Assembly (NCBI GenBank): GCA_035556555.1
Contig: DATMES010000024.1
Span: forward strand, 1 to 64,000
DNA length: 64,000 nucleotides
Direction: 5' to 3'
DNA from: Frankiaceae bacterium
GTDB lineage: Bacteria; Actinomycetota; Actinomycetes; BP-191
A model generated the notes under the pieces. It did not search any database. It was given only the letters and a program-made list of their open reading frames with translations, and was not told the origin of the DNA. Shown here in pieces: positions 31,147 through 40,200 of this stretch (its first letter is position 1; every line of letters starts with the position of its first letter). The position numbers were made by a program, and so were the translations under genes.

Positions 31147-32880
31147 TCAGGCGGCGCCTTCGGGTCGCGCGGTCTCCGGTACGCCTCGTGCGGTCGGCGT
31201 GTCGACCCAGCGGTTGGTGATGGGGAGGCGGCGGTCGCGGCCGAACGCGCGCGGCGTCAGCTTCGGACCCGGCGGGTACTGCCGCCGCTTGTACTCCGCC
31301 ACGTCCACCAAGCGGATCACACGGTCGACGACGGCGGCGTCGAAGCCCTGCGCCACCAGCGCGTCCCGCCCGACGTCGCGCTCGACGTAGTCGTCGAGGA
31401 TGTCGTCGAGGACGTCGTACGGCGGCAGCCGGTCGGCGTCGACCTGGCCCGGCGCGAGCTCGGCGGACGGCGGCTTCTCGATCGAGGACTCGGGGATCGG
31501 CGGGTTGCCGGGCGACTGCGCGTTACGCCACCGCGCGAGCCGCCACACCATCGTCTTCGGTACGTCCTTGATGGGCGCCCAGCCGCCGGCCGAGTCGCCG
31601 TAGAGCGTCGAGAAGCCGGTCGCGAGCTCGCTCTTGTTGCCGGTCGTGAGGACGAGGTGGCCGTGCTCGTTCGACAGCCCCATGAGCAGCATGCCGCGCA
31701 CCCGCGCCTGGAGGTTCTCGGCCGCGATGCCGGTCAGCTTCACCGACTCCTGGAACGCCGCCACCATCGGCTCGATCGGCACGACGACGTGCTGGGTCCC
31801 CTGGCGCGCAGCGAGGTCGGCCGCGTCGTCGAGTGACCCCGACGAGGAGTACGCGCTCGGCATCGCGACGGTGAACACGTTCTCCGCGCCGACCGCGTCG
31901 ACAGCGATCGTCGCGACGAGCGCCGAGTCGATGCCGCCGGACAGCCCGAGGACGACGGTGCGAAAGCCGTTCTTGCGGATGTAGTCGCGGGTGCCTGCCA
32001 GCACCGCGCCGTACACCTCGGCCTCCTCCGAGAGCGGCTCCGCGACGGCCGGCGCGACGGCATCGGACGGGGCGGGCGGCAGAGGACCCAGCTCCACCCG
32101 CGACACCGTCAGCCGGTCGCCCTCGACCTCGGCGGAGGCCGTACGCCGCGGCGGCTCGACGTCGACGACGAGCAGCTCCTCCGCGAAGCGACCTGCCCGC
32201 GCGAGCACGACGCCGTCGGGGTCCACGACCATCGAGTCGCCGTCGAACACGAGGTCGTCCTGGCCGCCGGTCATGTTGACGTACGCGAACGTCGCGCCCG
32301 CCTCCGCGGCACGGCGGGCGACGAGGTCGTAGCGGTACGCGCTCTTCGCCTGCTCGTACGGCGAGCCGTTGACGACGAGCACGACCTCGGCACCGCCCGC
32401 ACCGGCGGCCGCGACCGGGCCGCCGTCCTGCCAGAGGTCCTCGCAGATCGTCAGCCCGAGCGTCGTCCCTGCGACGTCGAGCAGCGTCACCGACTCACCG
32501 GGCGTGAAGTACCGCTCCTCGTCGAACACGCCGTAGTTGGGCAGGAAGTGCTTGTAGTAGCGCGCAGCGACGGTGCCGTGGTGGAGGACGGCGGCGGCGT
32601 TGCGCGGCCCCGCGGCGTCGCGGTCGAGGTAGCCGACGACGACGGCCATGTCGCCCGACTCCGCGGCGAGCGCGTCGAGCGCCCGCAGGTTGGCGTCGAG
32701 GAACGACTGCCGGAAGACGAGGTCCTCGATGGGGTACCCCGTCAGCGTCATCTCGGGGAACGCCAGCACCTGCGCCCCCGCGTCGCGCGCGAGCGCGGAC
32801 CACGAGCGCACGAGGGCGGCGTTGCCCTCGACGTCGCCGACGGTCAGGTCGACCTGCGCCAGCGCGATGCGGAGTGCCAC
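31147..32880 (-). CDS. nadE: glutamine-hydrolysing NAD+ synthase
   Basis: A 577-aa two-domain enzyme that amidates deamido-NAD+ using glutamine ammonia and ATP. Residues 1-270 are a nitrilase-type glutaminase with triad Glu43 (FPEM), Lys110 (YYKHFLPNYG) and Cys146 (TICEDLW). Residues 290-570 are the synthetase with the ATP loop LGLSGGIDSALVA at 311-323. Length is a little short of the mycobacterial enzyme but both halves are complete. Copy A of the MITE-like repeat abuts its stop. Confidence 0.96.
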   Translation of the reverse strand: MALRIALAQVDLTVGDVEGNAALVRSWSALARDAGAQVLAFPEMTLTGYPIEDLVFRQSFLDANLRALDALAAESGDMAVVVGYLDRDAAGPRNAAAVLHHGTVAARYYKHFLPNYGVFDEERYFTPGESVTLLDVAGTTLGLTICEDLWQDGGPVAAAGAGGAEVVLVVNGSPYEQAKSAYRYDLVARRAAEAGATFAYVNMTGGQDDLVFDGDSMVVDPDGVVLARAGRFAEELLVVDVEPPRRTASAEVEGDRLTVSRVELGPLPPAPSDAVAPAVAEPLSEEAEVYGAVLAGTRDYIRKNGFRTVVLGLSGGIDSALVATIAVDAVGAENVFTVAMPSAYSSSGSLDDAADLAARQGTQHVVVPIEPMVAAFQESVKLTGIAAENLQARVRGMLLMGLSNEHGHLVLTTGNKSELATGFSTLYGDSAGGWAPIKDVPKTMVWRLARWRNAQSPGNPPIPESSIEKPPSAELAPGQVDADRLPPYDVLDDILDDYVERDVGRDALVAQGFDAAVVDRVIRLVDVAEYKRRQYPPGPKLTPRAFGRDRRLPITNRWVDTPTARGVPETARPEGAA

Positions 32881-32918
32881 GCCCCGAGCCTATGCGGTCG
32901 CCAGGGCACGCCACTCGT

Positions 32919-32974
32919 CGTGATCTTGGCTGCGTTTCTGCGTGCCGGGCATCACGAACGCAGCCAAGATCACG
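32919..32974. repeat. intergenic palindrome family, copy 2
   Basis: CGTGATCTTGGCTGCGTT (32919-32936) pairs with AACGCAGCCAAGATCACG (32957-32974). It lies between the nadE start and the end of the subtilase gene. Confidence 0.82.
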
Positions 32975-33000
32975 ATGTCCGGCGCGAGGCCGAGCGGGCG

Positions 33001-35901
33001 CTACGCGAGCACGTAGTAGACCCACTTCAGCTGGAACGAACGGATGTGGTACCAGTTGCCGCCGGCCGTGGCCGCCGTCCACTTCAGCGTCCGCCCCGAG
33101 AGCAGGCTCGCCGAGCCGACGCTGGGACCCCAGTACGTGCCGTACGACGCGCCGAGCGTCGCGTCCCAGTCGGTCAGCGCGCCGGCCGGGTCGTTGTAGA
33201 TGAGCAGGCCGGTGTCCGGGTAGCCGCTGACCGCGCGCTCACCCGTGGCGCCGATGCGGACGGTGCCGTACTTCACGGCGGCCGGCAGCGTGAACCGGTG
33301 GTCGGTCAGCGCGACGTCGCTGATCGGGTCGGCGGGGTTGTAGCAGTAGTAGCCCGAGTAGTACGCGATGCTGCCGGTCCACGTCGACACGGCGGGCGTG
33401 CCGAGCGCGGAGCAGTCGCCCTCGAAGCTGCCGGTCATCGAGTTGTACGGCGACAGCGTCCGCGTGCCCACCTGCGCGGTGAGCTTCTTCGCCGAGACGT
33501 AGACGGTGTAGCGGCCGGTGGTGCGGGTGTTCTTCGCCGCGTCGGTCGCGGTGAACGCGTACTTGTACGTCCCCGCGGGCAGCGCGGAGCCGTCGGCGCG
33601 GCGTCCGTTCCAGACGACGGAGTGCCGGCCGGCGGACTTGGTGCCGCCGTCGATCGTGCGGACCTTGGTGCCCGCCGAGTTGTAGACGCCGAGGAAGAGC
33701 CGTCCGGTCTCGCCGAGCGTCACCGCCGGCGCGAACGTGTCCTTGTAGCCGTCCTTGTACGGGTAGAACGTCGACCCGCTGCCGCTCACGGTCGCCATGC
33801 CCGGCGCCACGGTGTCGAGGCGCACGGTCTTGCTCGCGGCGCCGCCGAGGGTGCCGTTGTCGGTCGTCTTGCTGGTGGCGATCTCGACGGTGTACGTGCC
33901 GTTCGGCGCGACGGTGCCGTCGCTGCGCTTGCCGTTCCAGCCCCACGTGCGGGTGCCCGCGCCGAACGTCCCCAGCGTGCCGGGGCCGCGGACGACGGTG
34001 CCGGAGGAGTTCTTGATCTGCAGCACGACGGTCTGCGTGGTGTCGAGCGTGTACGTCACCACGGCCGCGTCGAGGAGGCCGTCGGCGTTGGGGGAGAACG
34101 GGTTCGGCGCGATCGACGTGATCGCCGGGTGCAGCGCCTGGACGGTGAACGACACCGCCGCGGACGGGTTCGCCGTGTCGCAGCGGGTGCCGGCGGCGTT
34201 GCAGATGACCGCGGTCAGCTGGTGCGCGCCCTCGCTGAGCGCGCTGGTGCCGATGCTGACGCTGAACGGCACCGTCGCGTCGTGCGGGCCGTTCGCGCCG
34301 TCGACGAGGAAGCGCACCGCGCCCACGTCGCCGGGCGTCGTGGCGGTCGCGGTGAACGACGCCGTGTTGACGAGCGAGCCGCCGGCCGGGCCGGTGATCG
34401 TCGGGACGCCGTTGTCGACGGTGACCGCGACGGTGTCGGTGCCGGTCGCGCACTCGACGGGGCCACAGTCGACGGCGGTGACGCTCTGCGCGCCGCTGAG
34501 GCCGAACGTCTCCAGCGTCGTCGTCGCGACGCCCTCGACGACGTTCGCGAACGCGGACGGGCCGTTGCTGAGCGAGAAGCGCACGCGGTCGGCCGTCGAC
34601 GTCGCGCTGACGGTGACGTGGCCGGACACGGTCGCGGCGTCGGCCGGCGCGGTCAGCGAGGGGACGCTCACCGGCGCGATCTGGTCGAGTGCCGCGGCGA
34701 AGTCGATGCGGCCGTGCGCGAAGCCGTACGTGCCGGTCGTGCCGTCGGTCAGCGCCGCGGCGACGGCGGCCTGGTCGAGCGCCGGGTTGGCGGCGCGCAG
34801 CAGCGCGGCCGCGCCCGCGACGAGCGGCGCGGAGAACGACGTGCCGTCCGCGGTGTCGTACGACGCGTCGAACATCACCGACCCCGCGGTCGGCGCGGTC
34901 GAGCGGATGTTGACGCCGGGGGCGCCGAGGTCGACCCACGAGCCGAAGTTGGAGAACGACGCCCGCGACGTGCCGGTGGTCGCGCCGACCGCGACGACGC
35001 CGGAGTAGGCGGCGGGGTAGGACTGTGCCGAGACGCCGTCGTTGCCGGCGCTCGCGACGACGACCACGCCCTTGTCGATCGCGTACGCGACCGCGGCCTG
35101 CTCGGTCGCGTCGGTCGTCGAGCCGCCGAGGCTGACGTTGATGACGTCGGCGCCGTTGTCGGCCGCCCAGACGATGCCCGCGGCCTCGTCGTCGGTCGCG
35201 ACCGAGCCGCCGCTGTCGGCGACCTTGACGGCGATCAGCCGGGAGTCGAAGCCGGCGCCGGCGATACCGAGGGCGTTGTCGGTGGTGGCCGCCGCGACGC
35301 CGGCCGCGAACGTGCCGTGGCCGACCGCGTCGGAGACGTTCGTGGTGCCGGTGACGACGTTGTGGCTCGCGACGACCTTGCCCGCGAGGTCGGGGTGCGC
35401 GACGTCCACGCCGCTGTCCACGATGGCGATCGCGGTGTCGGCGTTGCCCTTGCTCACGTCCCACGCGGCGGGCGCGTTGACCTCGGCGAGGTAGGGCTGC
35501 GACGCGGCGTACGACGTGTCGTCGGGCACGTAGGCGTACGACCGTGCCTGGACGGGGCTGACGTCGGTGACGCCGGGGCGGCGGGCGAGCGCGGCGGCGA
35601 CCCTCGGCGCGGCCAGCGCGGGCACCTCGACGGAGACGACGCGCAGCTGCGGGATGCGGCGGGCGACCTTGGCGCCCTCGCCGCGCACGGTGGCGAGCAC
35701 CGCGTCGGCGTCGGCGCCCGGCTCGAACGTAACCGCGAGGCGTACCTTGCCGTCCGCGCGCGCGTCTCGCGAGCCGGCCGCGGGCAGCGGCGCGACCCGG
35801 GGTCGGGCGCGGCCGCCCTCGGCGGCTCCTGCCGGTACGGCAGTGCCGACGAGACCGGCGGCGAGCGCCGTGCCCAGAACCATCGTGAACGTGCGCCGCA
35901 T
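33001..35901 (-). CDS. secreted subtilisin-family serine protease with C-terminal beta domains
   Basis: A 966-aa S8 peptidase. Signal peptide 1-27 (MRRTFTMVLGTALAAGLVGT then AVPAGAA); an I9-like propeptide follows to about 120. The catalytic domain spans about 145-400 with Asp162 (AIVDSGVD), His195 (VGHGTFAAG), oxyanion Asn287 (SAGNDG) and Ser355 (DGTSFSAP). The C-terminal 560 residues hold repeated Ig-like modules, including FlgD-like blocks with GTRTWGWNGKRSDGTVAPNG and HSVVWNGRRADGSALPAGTY, and end in a beta domain with FQLKWVYYVLA. GGAGGGGG precedes ATG 35901. It is probably secreted and digests extracellular protein. Confidence 0.94.
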   Translation of the reverse strand: MRRTFTMVLGTALAAGLVGTAVPAGAAEGGRARPRVAPLPAAGSRDARADGKVRLAVTFEPGADADAVLATVRGEGAKVARRIPQLRVVSVEVPALAAPRVAAALARRPGVTDVSPVQARSYAYVPDDTSYAASQPYLAEVNAPAAWDVSKGNADTAIAIVDSGVDVAHPDLAGKVVASHNVVTGTTNVSDAVGHGTFAAGVAAATTDNALGIAGAGFDSRLIAVKVADSGGSVATDDEAAGIVWAADNGADVINVSLGGSTTDATEQAAVAYAIDKGVVVVASAGNDGVSAQSYPAAYSGVVAVGATTGTSRASFSNFGSWVDLGAPGVNIRSTAPTAGSVMFDASYDTADGTSFSAPLVAGAAALLRAANPALDQAAVAAALTDGTTGTYGFAHGRIDFAAALDQIAPVSVPSLTAPADAATVSGHVTVSATSTADRVRFSLSNGPSAFANVVEGVATTTLETFGLSGAQSVTAVDCGPVECATGTDTVAVTVDNGVPTITGPAGGSLVNTASFTATATTPGDVGAVRFLVDGANGPHDATVPFSVSIGTSALSEGAHQLTAVICNAAGTRCDTANPSAAVSFTVQALHPAITSIAPNPFSPNADGLLDAAVVTYTLDTTQTVVLQIKNSSGTVVRGPGTLGTFGAGTRTWGWNGKRSDGTVAPNGTYTVEIATSKTTDNGTLGGAASKTVRLDTVAPGMATVSGSGSTFYPYKDGYKDTFAPAVTLGETGRLFLGVYNSAGTKVRTIDGGTKSAGRHSVVWNGRRADGSALPAGTYKYAFTATDAAKNTRTTGRYTVYVSAKKLTAQVGTRTLSPYNSMTGSFEGDCSALGTPAVSTWTGSIAYYSGYYCYNPADPISDVALTDHRFTLPAAVKYGTVRIGATGERAVSGYPDTGLLIYNDPAGALTDWDATLGASYGTYWGPSVGSASLLSGRTLKWTAATAGGNWYHIRSFQLKWVYYVLA

Positions 35902-36033
35902 GGCGCCCCCTCCGTCATACGGCCAGATGCCGAGAATCTTGGCAGCGCGAAACCGTCCTGTCCGGCGAATGCGCGGATCAGCGGCAATCCTGGACTTGTT
36001 TCCCCCGGACGTCTGCGGGGGTACGAGGGCGCC

Positions 36034-36519
36034 GTGACCATGACGACGCCGCAGGCCGACCCCGCCGAGTCCCCGAAGGAACGCCGCGACCGCGAGATCG
36101 GCGAGCTGCTCCAGGAGATGCGCGTCGCGATCACCGGCGTGCAGGTGCTGTTCGCGTTCCTGCTGACGGTGCCGTTCTCGCAGCGGTTCGCGGCGCTGAC
36201 CCCGGACGAGGAGAAGGTCTACTTCGCCGCGATCCTCACGGCCGCGATCTCCTCGCTGCTGCTCATCGCGCCGGCCGCCAACCACCGGCTGCTGTTCCGC
36301 GAGGGCATCAAGGAGGAGCTGCTCCAGGCCGCCAACAAGCTCGTCATCGCGGGCCTGTTCATGCTCGCCGCCGGCATCGGCCTGTCGCTCTACCTCGTGA
36401 CCGCGATGGTCTTCACGACCTCGCTCGCCGTGGTCGTCGCGGCGATCGTGGCGGTCGTCACGATCTTCGCGTGGTTCGTCTTCCCCCGTCTGCTGCGCAT
36501 CGACTCAGCGGACGACTGA
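36034..36519 (+). CDS. DUF6328-type membrane protein
   Basis: A 161-aa protein with a charged N-terminus (RRDREIGELLQEMRVAITGV), then four helices (VLFAFLLTVPF, FAAILTAAISSLLLIAPAA, LVIAGLFMLAAGIGLSLYLV, VVVAAIVAVVTIFAWFVFP). This pattern, with GVQVLFAFLLTVPFSQRF, is that of the actinobacterial DUF6328 family of unknown function. ATG 36040 is an alternative start. It overlaps the convergent fusion gene by 15 nt. Confidence 0.82.
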   Translation: MTMTTPQADPAESPKERRDREIGELLQEMRVAITGVQVLFAFLLTVPFSQRFAALTPDEEKVYFAAILTAAISSLLLIAPAANHRLLFREGIKEELLQAANKLVIAGLFMLAAGIGLSLYLVTAMVFTTSLAVVVAAIVAVVTIFAWFVFPRLLRIDSADD

Positions 36520-39036
36520 CTCCCTCGCTGATGCGCGGCGTGCCAGCTCCTCGTCGGTGAGCGTGAACGACGGGTCAGGCCTGTCCAGCCGCGCCATCCC
36601 GCGCCGCACGACCCGGTCGGCAGCCGCCGGCCAGCGGCGGGCGAAGCCGAGCGAGAGCGTCGTACGCCACGACGTCGAGATCGACCGGGGCCGCTCGGCG
36701 CAGGCGCGGACGTACGCGTCGACGACGTCGCTCATGTCGTCGGCGGGAATGAGGCCCTCGAGCGACGCGCCGGCCGCGGCGGGCACCTCGTGGATCGGCG
36801 TGCGGATGTAGCCGGGGTTGACGACGGTGACCGTGATCCGGTCGCCGTACTCGAGGCGCAGCGTGTCGGCGTACGCCGCCACCGCCCGCTTGCTCGCGGC
36901 GTACGCCGCCGCCCACGGGACGTTGGCGACCGCGAGGCCGGAAGCCGTCACGACCGCGTGCCCGCCCGACCGCACGAGCCAGGGGAGCGCCGCCGCGGTG
37001 GCGTGCCAGGTGCCCCAGAAGTTGACGTCCAGGACGCGCCGCGCCTCGGCGTCGGGCAGGTCGCCGGCGTCCTGCGCACGGCCGATGCCGGCGAGGTTGA
37101 CGACGACGTCGATGCCGCCGAGCCGCGCCGCCGCCTCCTCCACGGCCGCCTTCGTGGACGACGCGTCGGTGACGTCGGCGGCGATGACGTCCGGTGCCTC
37201 CACGAGGTCGATGCCGACGACGGTCGCGCCCTGCGCGCGCAGCCCCTCCGTGATGGCGACGCCGATGCCGCCGAGCGCGCCCGTGACGACGACGCGTGCG
37301 CCGTCGACCGGGTCGGGACGGCGCAGCCGCTTGTTGCGGAACGCCAGGGCGATGGACGAGATCCACAGCGCCGCGAAGACGCCGAGGACGCTGTACGCCA
37401 CCGTGGCGGGGACGGCCGAGGTGCCGGCGCGCGCCTCGCGCTGGAGCAGGCTGGTGTCGCGGCGCAGCGCGACCGTGCGCTCGGCGACGTACGGGATCTC
37501 CTCGGCGCCGATCTCCTCGTCGCGGGGGAACGCCACGGGCGCCGCGACGAGCACGTCGTCGTTGGCGAGGCGGACCATCGTCTTCCACGAGCCGCCGTAC
37601 GGCACCGGGTCCTCGGTGCGCCACTCGGCGGTGTCGCCGACGCGGACCATCGTGGAGCGGACGAGGCCGCCGCCCTGCCAGGCGAAGGTCTCGAACCAGT
37701 TCGGGTTCTCCGCGACCGACGGGTCGTCGAGGGTGATCGAGACGTGCGTCATGCCCTCGCCGGCGGGCGTCGTGCGGACGACCGCGGTGGTGGTGGAGTG
37801 GTTGCGCGCGAACGGGAAGACGAGCGTCCCGACGACCGCGAGGAACGCCACCCACAGCAGCGGCGCGGGCAGGCCCGGCTTGGTGCCGCGCAGCGTACGG
37901 CCGGCTGCCGTGCCGAGGAACGCCGCCGCGACCGCGGCCACGGCCGCCACGAGGATGCCGGGGAACAGCGCGGTGTCCCACGGGTGCCTGCCCCAGACCT
38001 GCGTCCACGCCCACTCGGTCGAGAGGCCTAGCGTGACCGCGACGCCGGAGGCGAGCGCCTGTACGACGACCGCGCGCTTGCGGGTGAGCTCGTACGCGAT
38101 CTCCACGAACAGCGCGGAGCCCCAGTAGAGCGCCCAGTGCGGCGTCGTGTGGTTGAGCGCGGTGCCCACGACGAGCGCGGTGAGGAGGCGGTGGATGGTG
38201 AAGTTGAGGGCGCCGTACAGCGCGCCGCCGCGCCCGAGCAGGTGCCGCGCCATGACGAGCGCGAAGCCGCTCGCGAGCGCGACGAGGATCGGGTGGTAGA
38301 GCTGCTGCCACTGCGAGACGCCGAGGTCGTACTCGAGCTGGAACGTCGTCATCCCGAGCAAGGTCGCGCCGGTGAGGATGCCAACGAGGTGCCTGCCCAT
38401 GTGGGTGAGCCGGCCGCCGCCCTCGCGCAGGAGGAGCAGCAGCGCCAGCGGCCCGAACGACGCGCCGCCGATCATCGCGAGGTGCGTCGGGCCCCACATC
38501 GTGACGTCGACGCCGTACGCGCGGTGCCAGATCTCGTCGAGCGGGAACGCGCCTACGGCGCCGATGCCGAGCGCGGCGAGGACGACGGCGGCCCAGGGCG
38601 CGCGGAGGCGCTTGCCGACGAGCGCGACGTCGGCACGGGTCCACGTCGCGACCAACGTCGTGACCGCGGCGGCGAGGAGGAGGCCCTGCAGGCCGACGAT
38701 GATCGCGGTGTGGCCCGGCGTGAAGATGATCTCGTCGCGGCCGTAGTCGACGTGCCACGAGACGTCCCAGTAGAAGCCGAGCGCGGCGATGAGGAGGAAC
38801 GGCACCATCACCATGACGCCGGCGGCCGCGAACGGCGCCGTGCCCGTCGCCTTGCCCATCCCGTCGGCGAACCGCAGGACCGTGCGGGTGCCGCGCTGCG
38901 CGCCGGTCGGGGCCTCGCCGTGGCGGACCGCGAGGGCGCCGATCGAGAGCGCGACGAGGAGCGGAACGAGGATGTAGAGCCAGTCGGTGCCGTACCCCCA
39001 GAGGCTGTCGACGCCGCTCCCTGCGAGGGTCGTCAT
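36505..39036 (-). CDS. multi-pass membrane protein fused to a short-chain dehydrogenase
   Basis: An 843-aa protein of two unrelated halves in one frame. Residues 1-570 hold about 10-12 helices with an extracytoplasmic segment near 420-530. His/Trp-rich conserved loops (FYWDVSWHVDYGRDEIIFTP, EIWHRAYGVDVTMWGPTHLA) may bind a metal or quinone. Residues about 576-843 are a classical SDR: VVVTGALGGIGVAI, then LAGIG, TASG and YAASK (Tyr-x3-Lys). Its start overlaps the stop of an MBL-fold gene by 4 nt. The reaction is unknown; an oxidoreductase working at the membrane on a hydrophobic alcohol or ketone is a guess. The fusion has no internal start that clearly separates the halves. Confidence 0.8.
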   Translation of the reverse strand: MTTLAGSGVDSLWGYGTDWLYILVPLLVALSIGALAVRHGEAPTGAQRGTRTVLRFADGMGKATGTAPFAAAGVMVMVPFLLIAALGFYWDVSWHVDYGRDEIIFTPGHTAIIVGLQGLLLAAAVTTLVATWTRADVALVGKRLRAPWAAVVLAALGIGAVGAFPLDEIWHRAYGVDVTMWGPTHLAMIGGASFGPLALLLLLREGGGRLTHMGRHLVGILTGATLLGMTTFQLEYDLGVSQWQQLYHPILVALASGFALVMARHLLGRGGALYGALNFTIHRLLTALVVGTALNHTTPHWALYWGSALFVEIAYELTRKRAVVVQALASGVAVTLGLSTEWAWTQVWGRHPWDTALFPGILVAAVAAVAAAFLGTAAGRTLRGTKPGLPAPLLWVAFLAVVGTLVFPFARNHSTTTAVVRTTPAGEGMTHVSITLDDPSVAENPNWFETFAWQGGGLVRSTMVRVGDTAEWRTEDPVPYGGSWKTMVRLANDDVLVAAPVAFPRDEEIGAEEIPYVAERTVALRRDTSLLQREARAGTSAVPATVAYSVLGVFAALWISSIALAFRNKRLRRPDPVDGARVVVTGALGGIGVAITEGLRAQGATVVGIDLVEAPDVIAADVTDASSTKAAVEEAAARLGGIDVVVNLAGIGRAQDAGDLPDAEARRVLDVNFWGTWHATAAALPWLVRSGGHAVVTASGLAVANVPWAAAYAASKRAVAAYADTLRLEYGDRITVTVVNPGYIRTPIHEVPAAAGASLEGLIPADDMSDVVDAYVRACAERPRSISTSWRTTLSLGFARRWPAAADRVVRRGMARLDRPDPSFTLTDEELARRASARESVVR

Positions 39037-40145
39037 GCCGTCTTCACCTGCCCGATGGTGAGCTCGCCGTGGCGGTACGTCGGCTTGATGCGCGGGGCGA
39101 GGCGGTGCTGTGCGAGCTCGCTGCTCGGCACGACCTGCTTGAAGTGCTCGGCCCCAGGGATCGGGTCGGCGATGAGCGCCTCGGCGACCATGGAGTTGTA
39201 CTGCCACGAGGCGTACTCGGGGGTGTTGAAGTTGAGGATGACCTCGTAGCCCCACCGCTTCGCGAAGTCCGCGACGCCCGCGATCTTGGAGTAGCGCGGC
39301 GAGTAGCACTCGACGGCGACGCCGTTCTCGCTGCTCGTCATGACGCCGCGGCCGGGGGCGTTCATGACGATGGTGTGGTTGCCGAGAGTGTGCCCCGGCG
39401 TACGCAGCAGGGCCAGGCCGGGCGCGACGAGGACCGAGCCGTCGACGACCAGCAGCCTGGACTCGTCGATGTCGGCGTAGGTCCACGGCTGGTGGAACCG
39501 CTGCTGGAACGGGTGCGCGTCCTTGACGTGCTCGAGCTCGACGCGCTGCACGATCATCTTCGCGTTGGGGAACGTCGCGGGGACCGGCGAGTCGGGGTAG
39601 CCCAGGTCGGGCTGCGGCGTCGTCGTGCCGACGAGCCGGCGGATGTCCTGCGTGTGCAGGTGGTCGAAGACGAGGTAGTCGACCTGCTCGGGGGAGATGC
39701 CGAGGCGGGCGAGGTGCTCGGTGACGGTGGCGTGGCGGACGAACAGCAGGTCCAGCGCCTTCTCCTGCGAGAGCGGGAGGCGGTCGATGGCGTGGCGGAG
39801 GTACGGCGTGTCGGTGCCGAGCTCGTAGTCGCTCGGCTCCGCGACGAGCGTCTTGGTGCGCCCGTCCTCCTGCCACTGCAACACGAACATCTGGTTGGTC
39901 ATCCAGACGTACGGCAGCTTGCTGGTGCTGGCCTCCCAGAGCGCGAACTGCCGCGGGTACGGCAGCGTCACGAGGCCGCGGGTCACGACCGCGTCGAGGA
40001 CGCCGGTGCCCCTGAACCACTCCTTGAACTCCGGCGCCTGCGCCTTGACGCGGCGCAGCGCGGCGGCCGGGGTCTCGTCCAGCGTCGGGAACGGCAGCCG
40101 GTCGTCGATGGACGTGAACGTGCTCGGGAGAGTGGTCGTCGTCAT
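39033..40145 (-). CDS. metallo-beta-lactamase-fold hydrolase
   Basis: A 370-aa protein with the MBL metal motif HxHxxD at 162-167 (FDHLHTQD) and a further His at 252 (RTPGHTLGNHTIV). Members hydrolyse lactones, thioesters, phosphodiesters and others, so no substrate is named. The ATG at 40145 lies six bases after CATAAT on this strand, a leaderless layout, and the MerR operator overlaps that -10. The gene is coupled to the membrane-SDR fusion and is divergent from the merR gene. Confidence 0.8.
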   Translation of the reverse strand: MTTTTLPSTFTSIDDRLPFPTLDETPAAALRRVKAQAPEFKEWFRGTGVLDAVVTRGLVTLPYPRQFALWEASTSKLPYVWMTNQMFVLQWQEDGRTKTLVAEPSDYELGTDTPYLRHAIDRLPLSQEKALDLLFVRHATVTEHLARLGISPEQVDYLVFDHLHTQDIRRLVGTTTPQPDLGYPDSPVPATFPNAKMIVQRVELEHVKDAHPFQQRFHQPWTYADIDESRLLVVDGSVLVAPGLALLRTPGHTLGNHTIVMNAPGRGVMTSSENGVAVECYSPRYSKIAGVADFAKRWGYEVILNFNTPEYASWQYNSMVAEALIADPIPGAEHFKQVVPSSELAQHRLAPRIKPTYRHGELTIGQVKTA

Positions 40146-40155
40146 GGGTCCATTA

Positions 40156-40177
40156 TGTGACACCGTTTGGTGTCACA
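40156..40177. promoter_or_regulatory. 22-bp perfect palindrome between divergent promoters
   Basis: TGTGACACC and GGTGTCACA flank GTTT. It overlaps the -10 of the MBL gene on the minus strand and lies 11 nt before the TACGGT -10 of the merR gene. It is very probably the operator of the MerR-like protein, allowing control of both sides. Confidence 0.75.
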
Positions 40178-40200
40178 TCAAGTAGCGATACGGTGTGAAC

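Noticed and set aside
30983-31390. ORFs inside the MITE-like repeats that look alike at 30983, 55743 and 61649
   Set aside because: They share only the repeat core; frames diverge or break outside it and there is no RBS, so they are repeat artefacts.
32548-36519. 1323-codon plus-strand frame opposite nadE and the subtilase
   Set aside because: It is a GC-driven shadow frame. Only the last 161 codons, after the subtilase start, form a real gene (DUF6328).
36505-40020. Long upstream extension of the membrane-SDR fusion
   Set aside because: The extension is antisense-like Arg/Ala sequence overlapping the MBL gene; the ATG at 39036 with ATGA coupling is the natural start.
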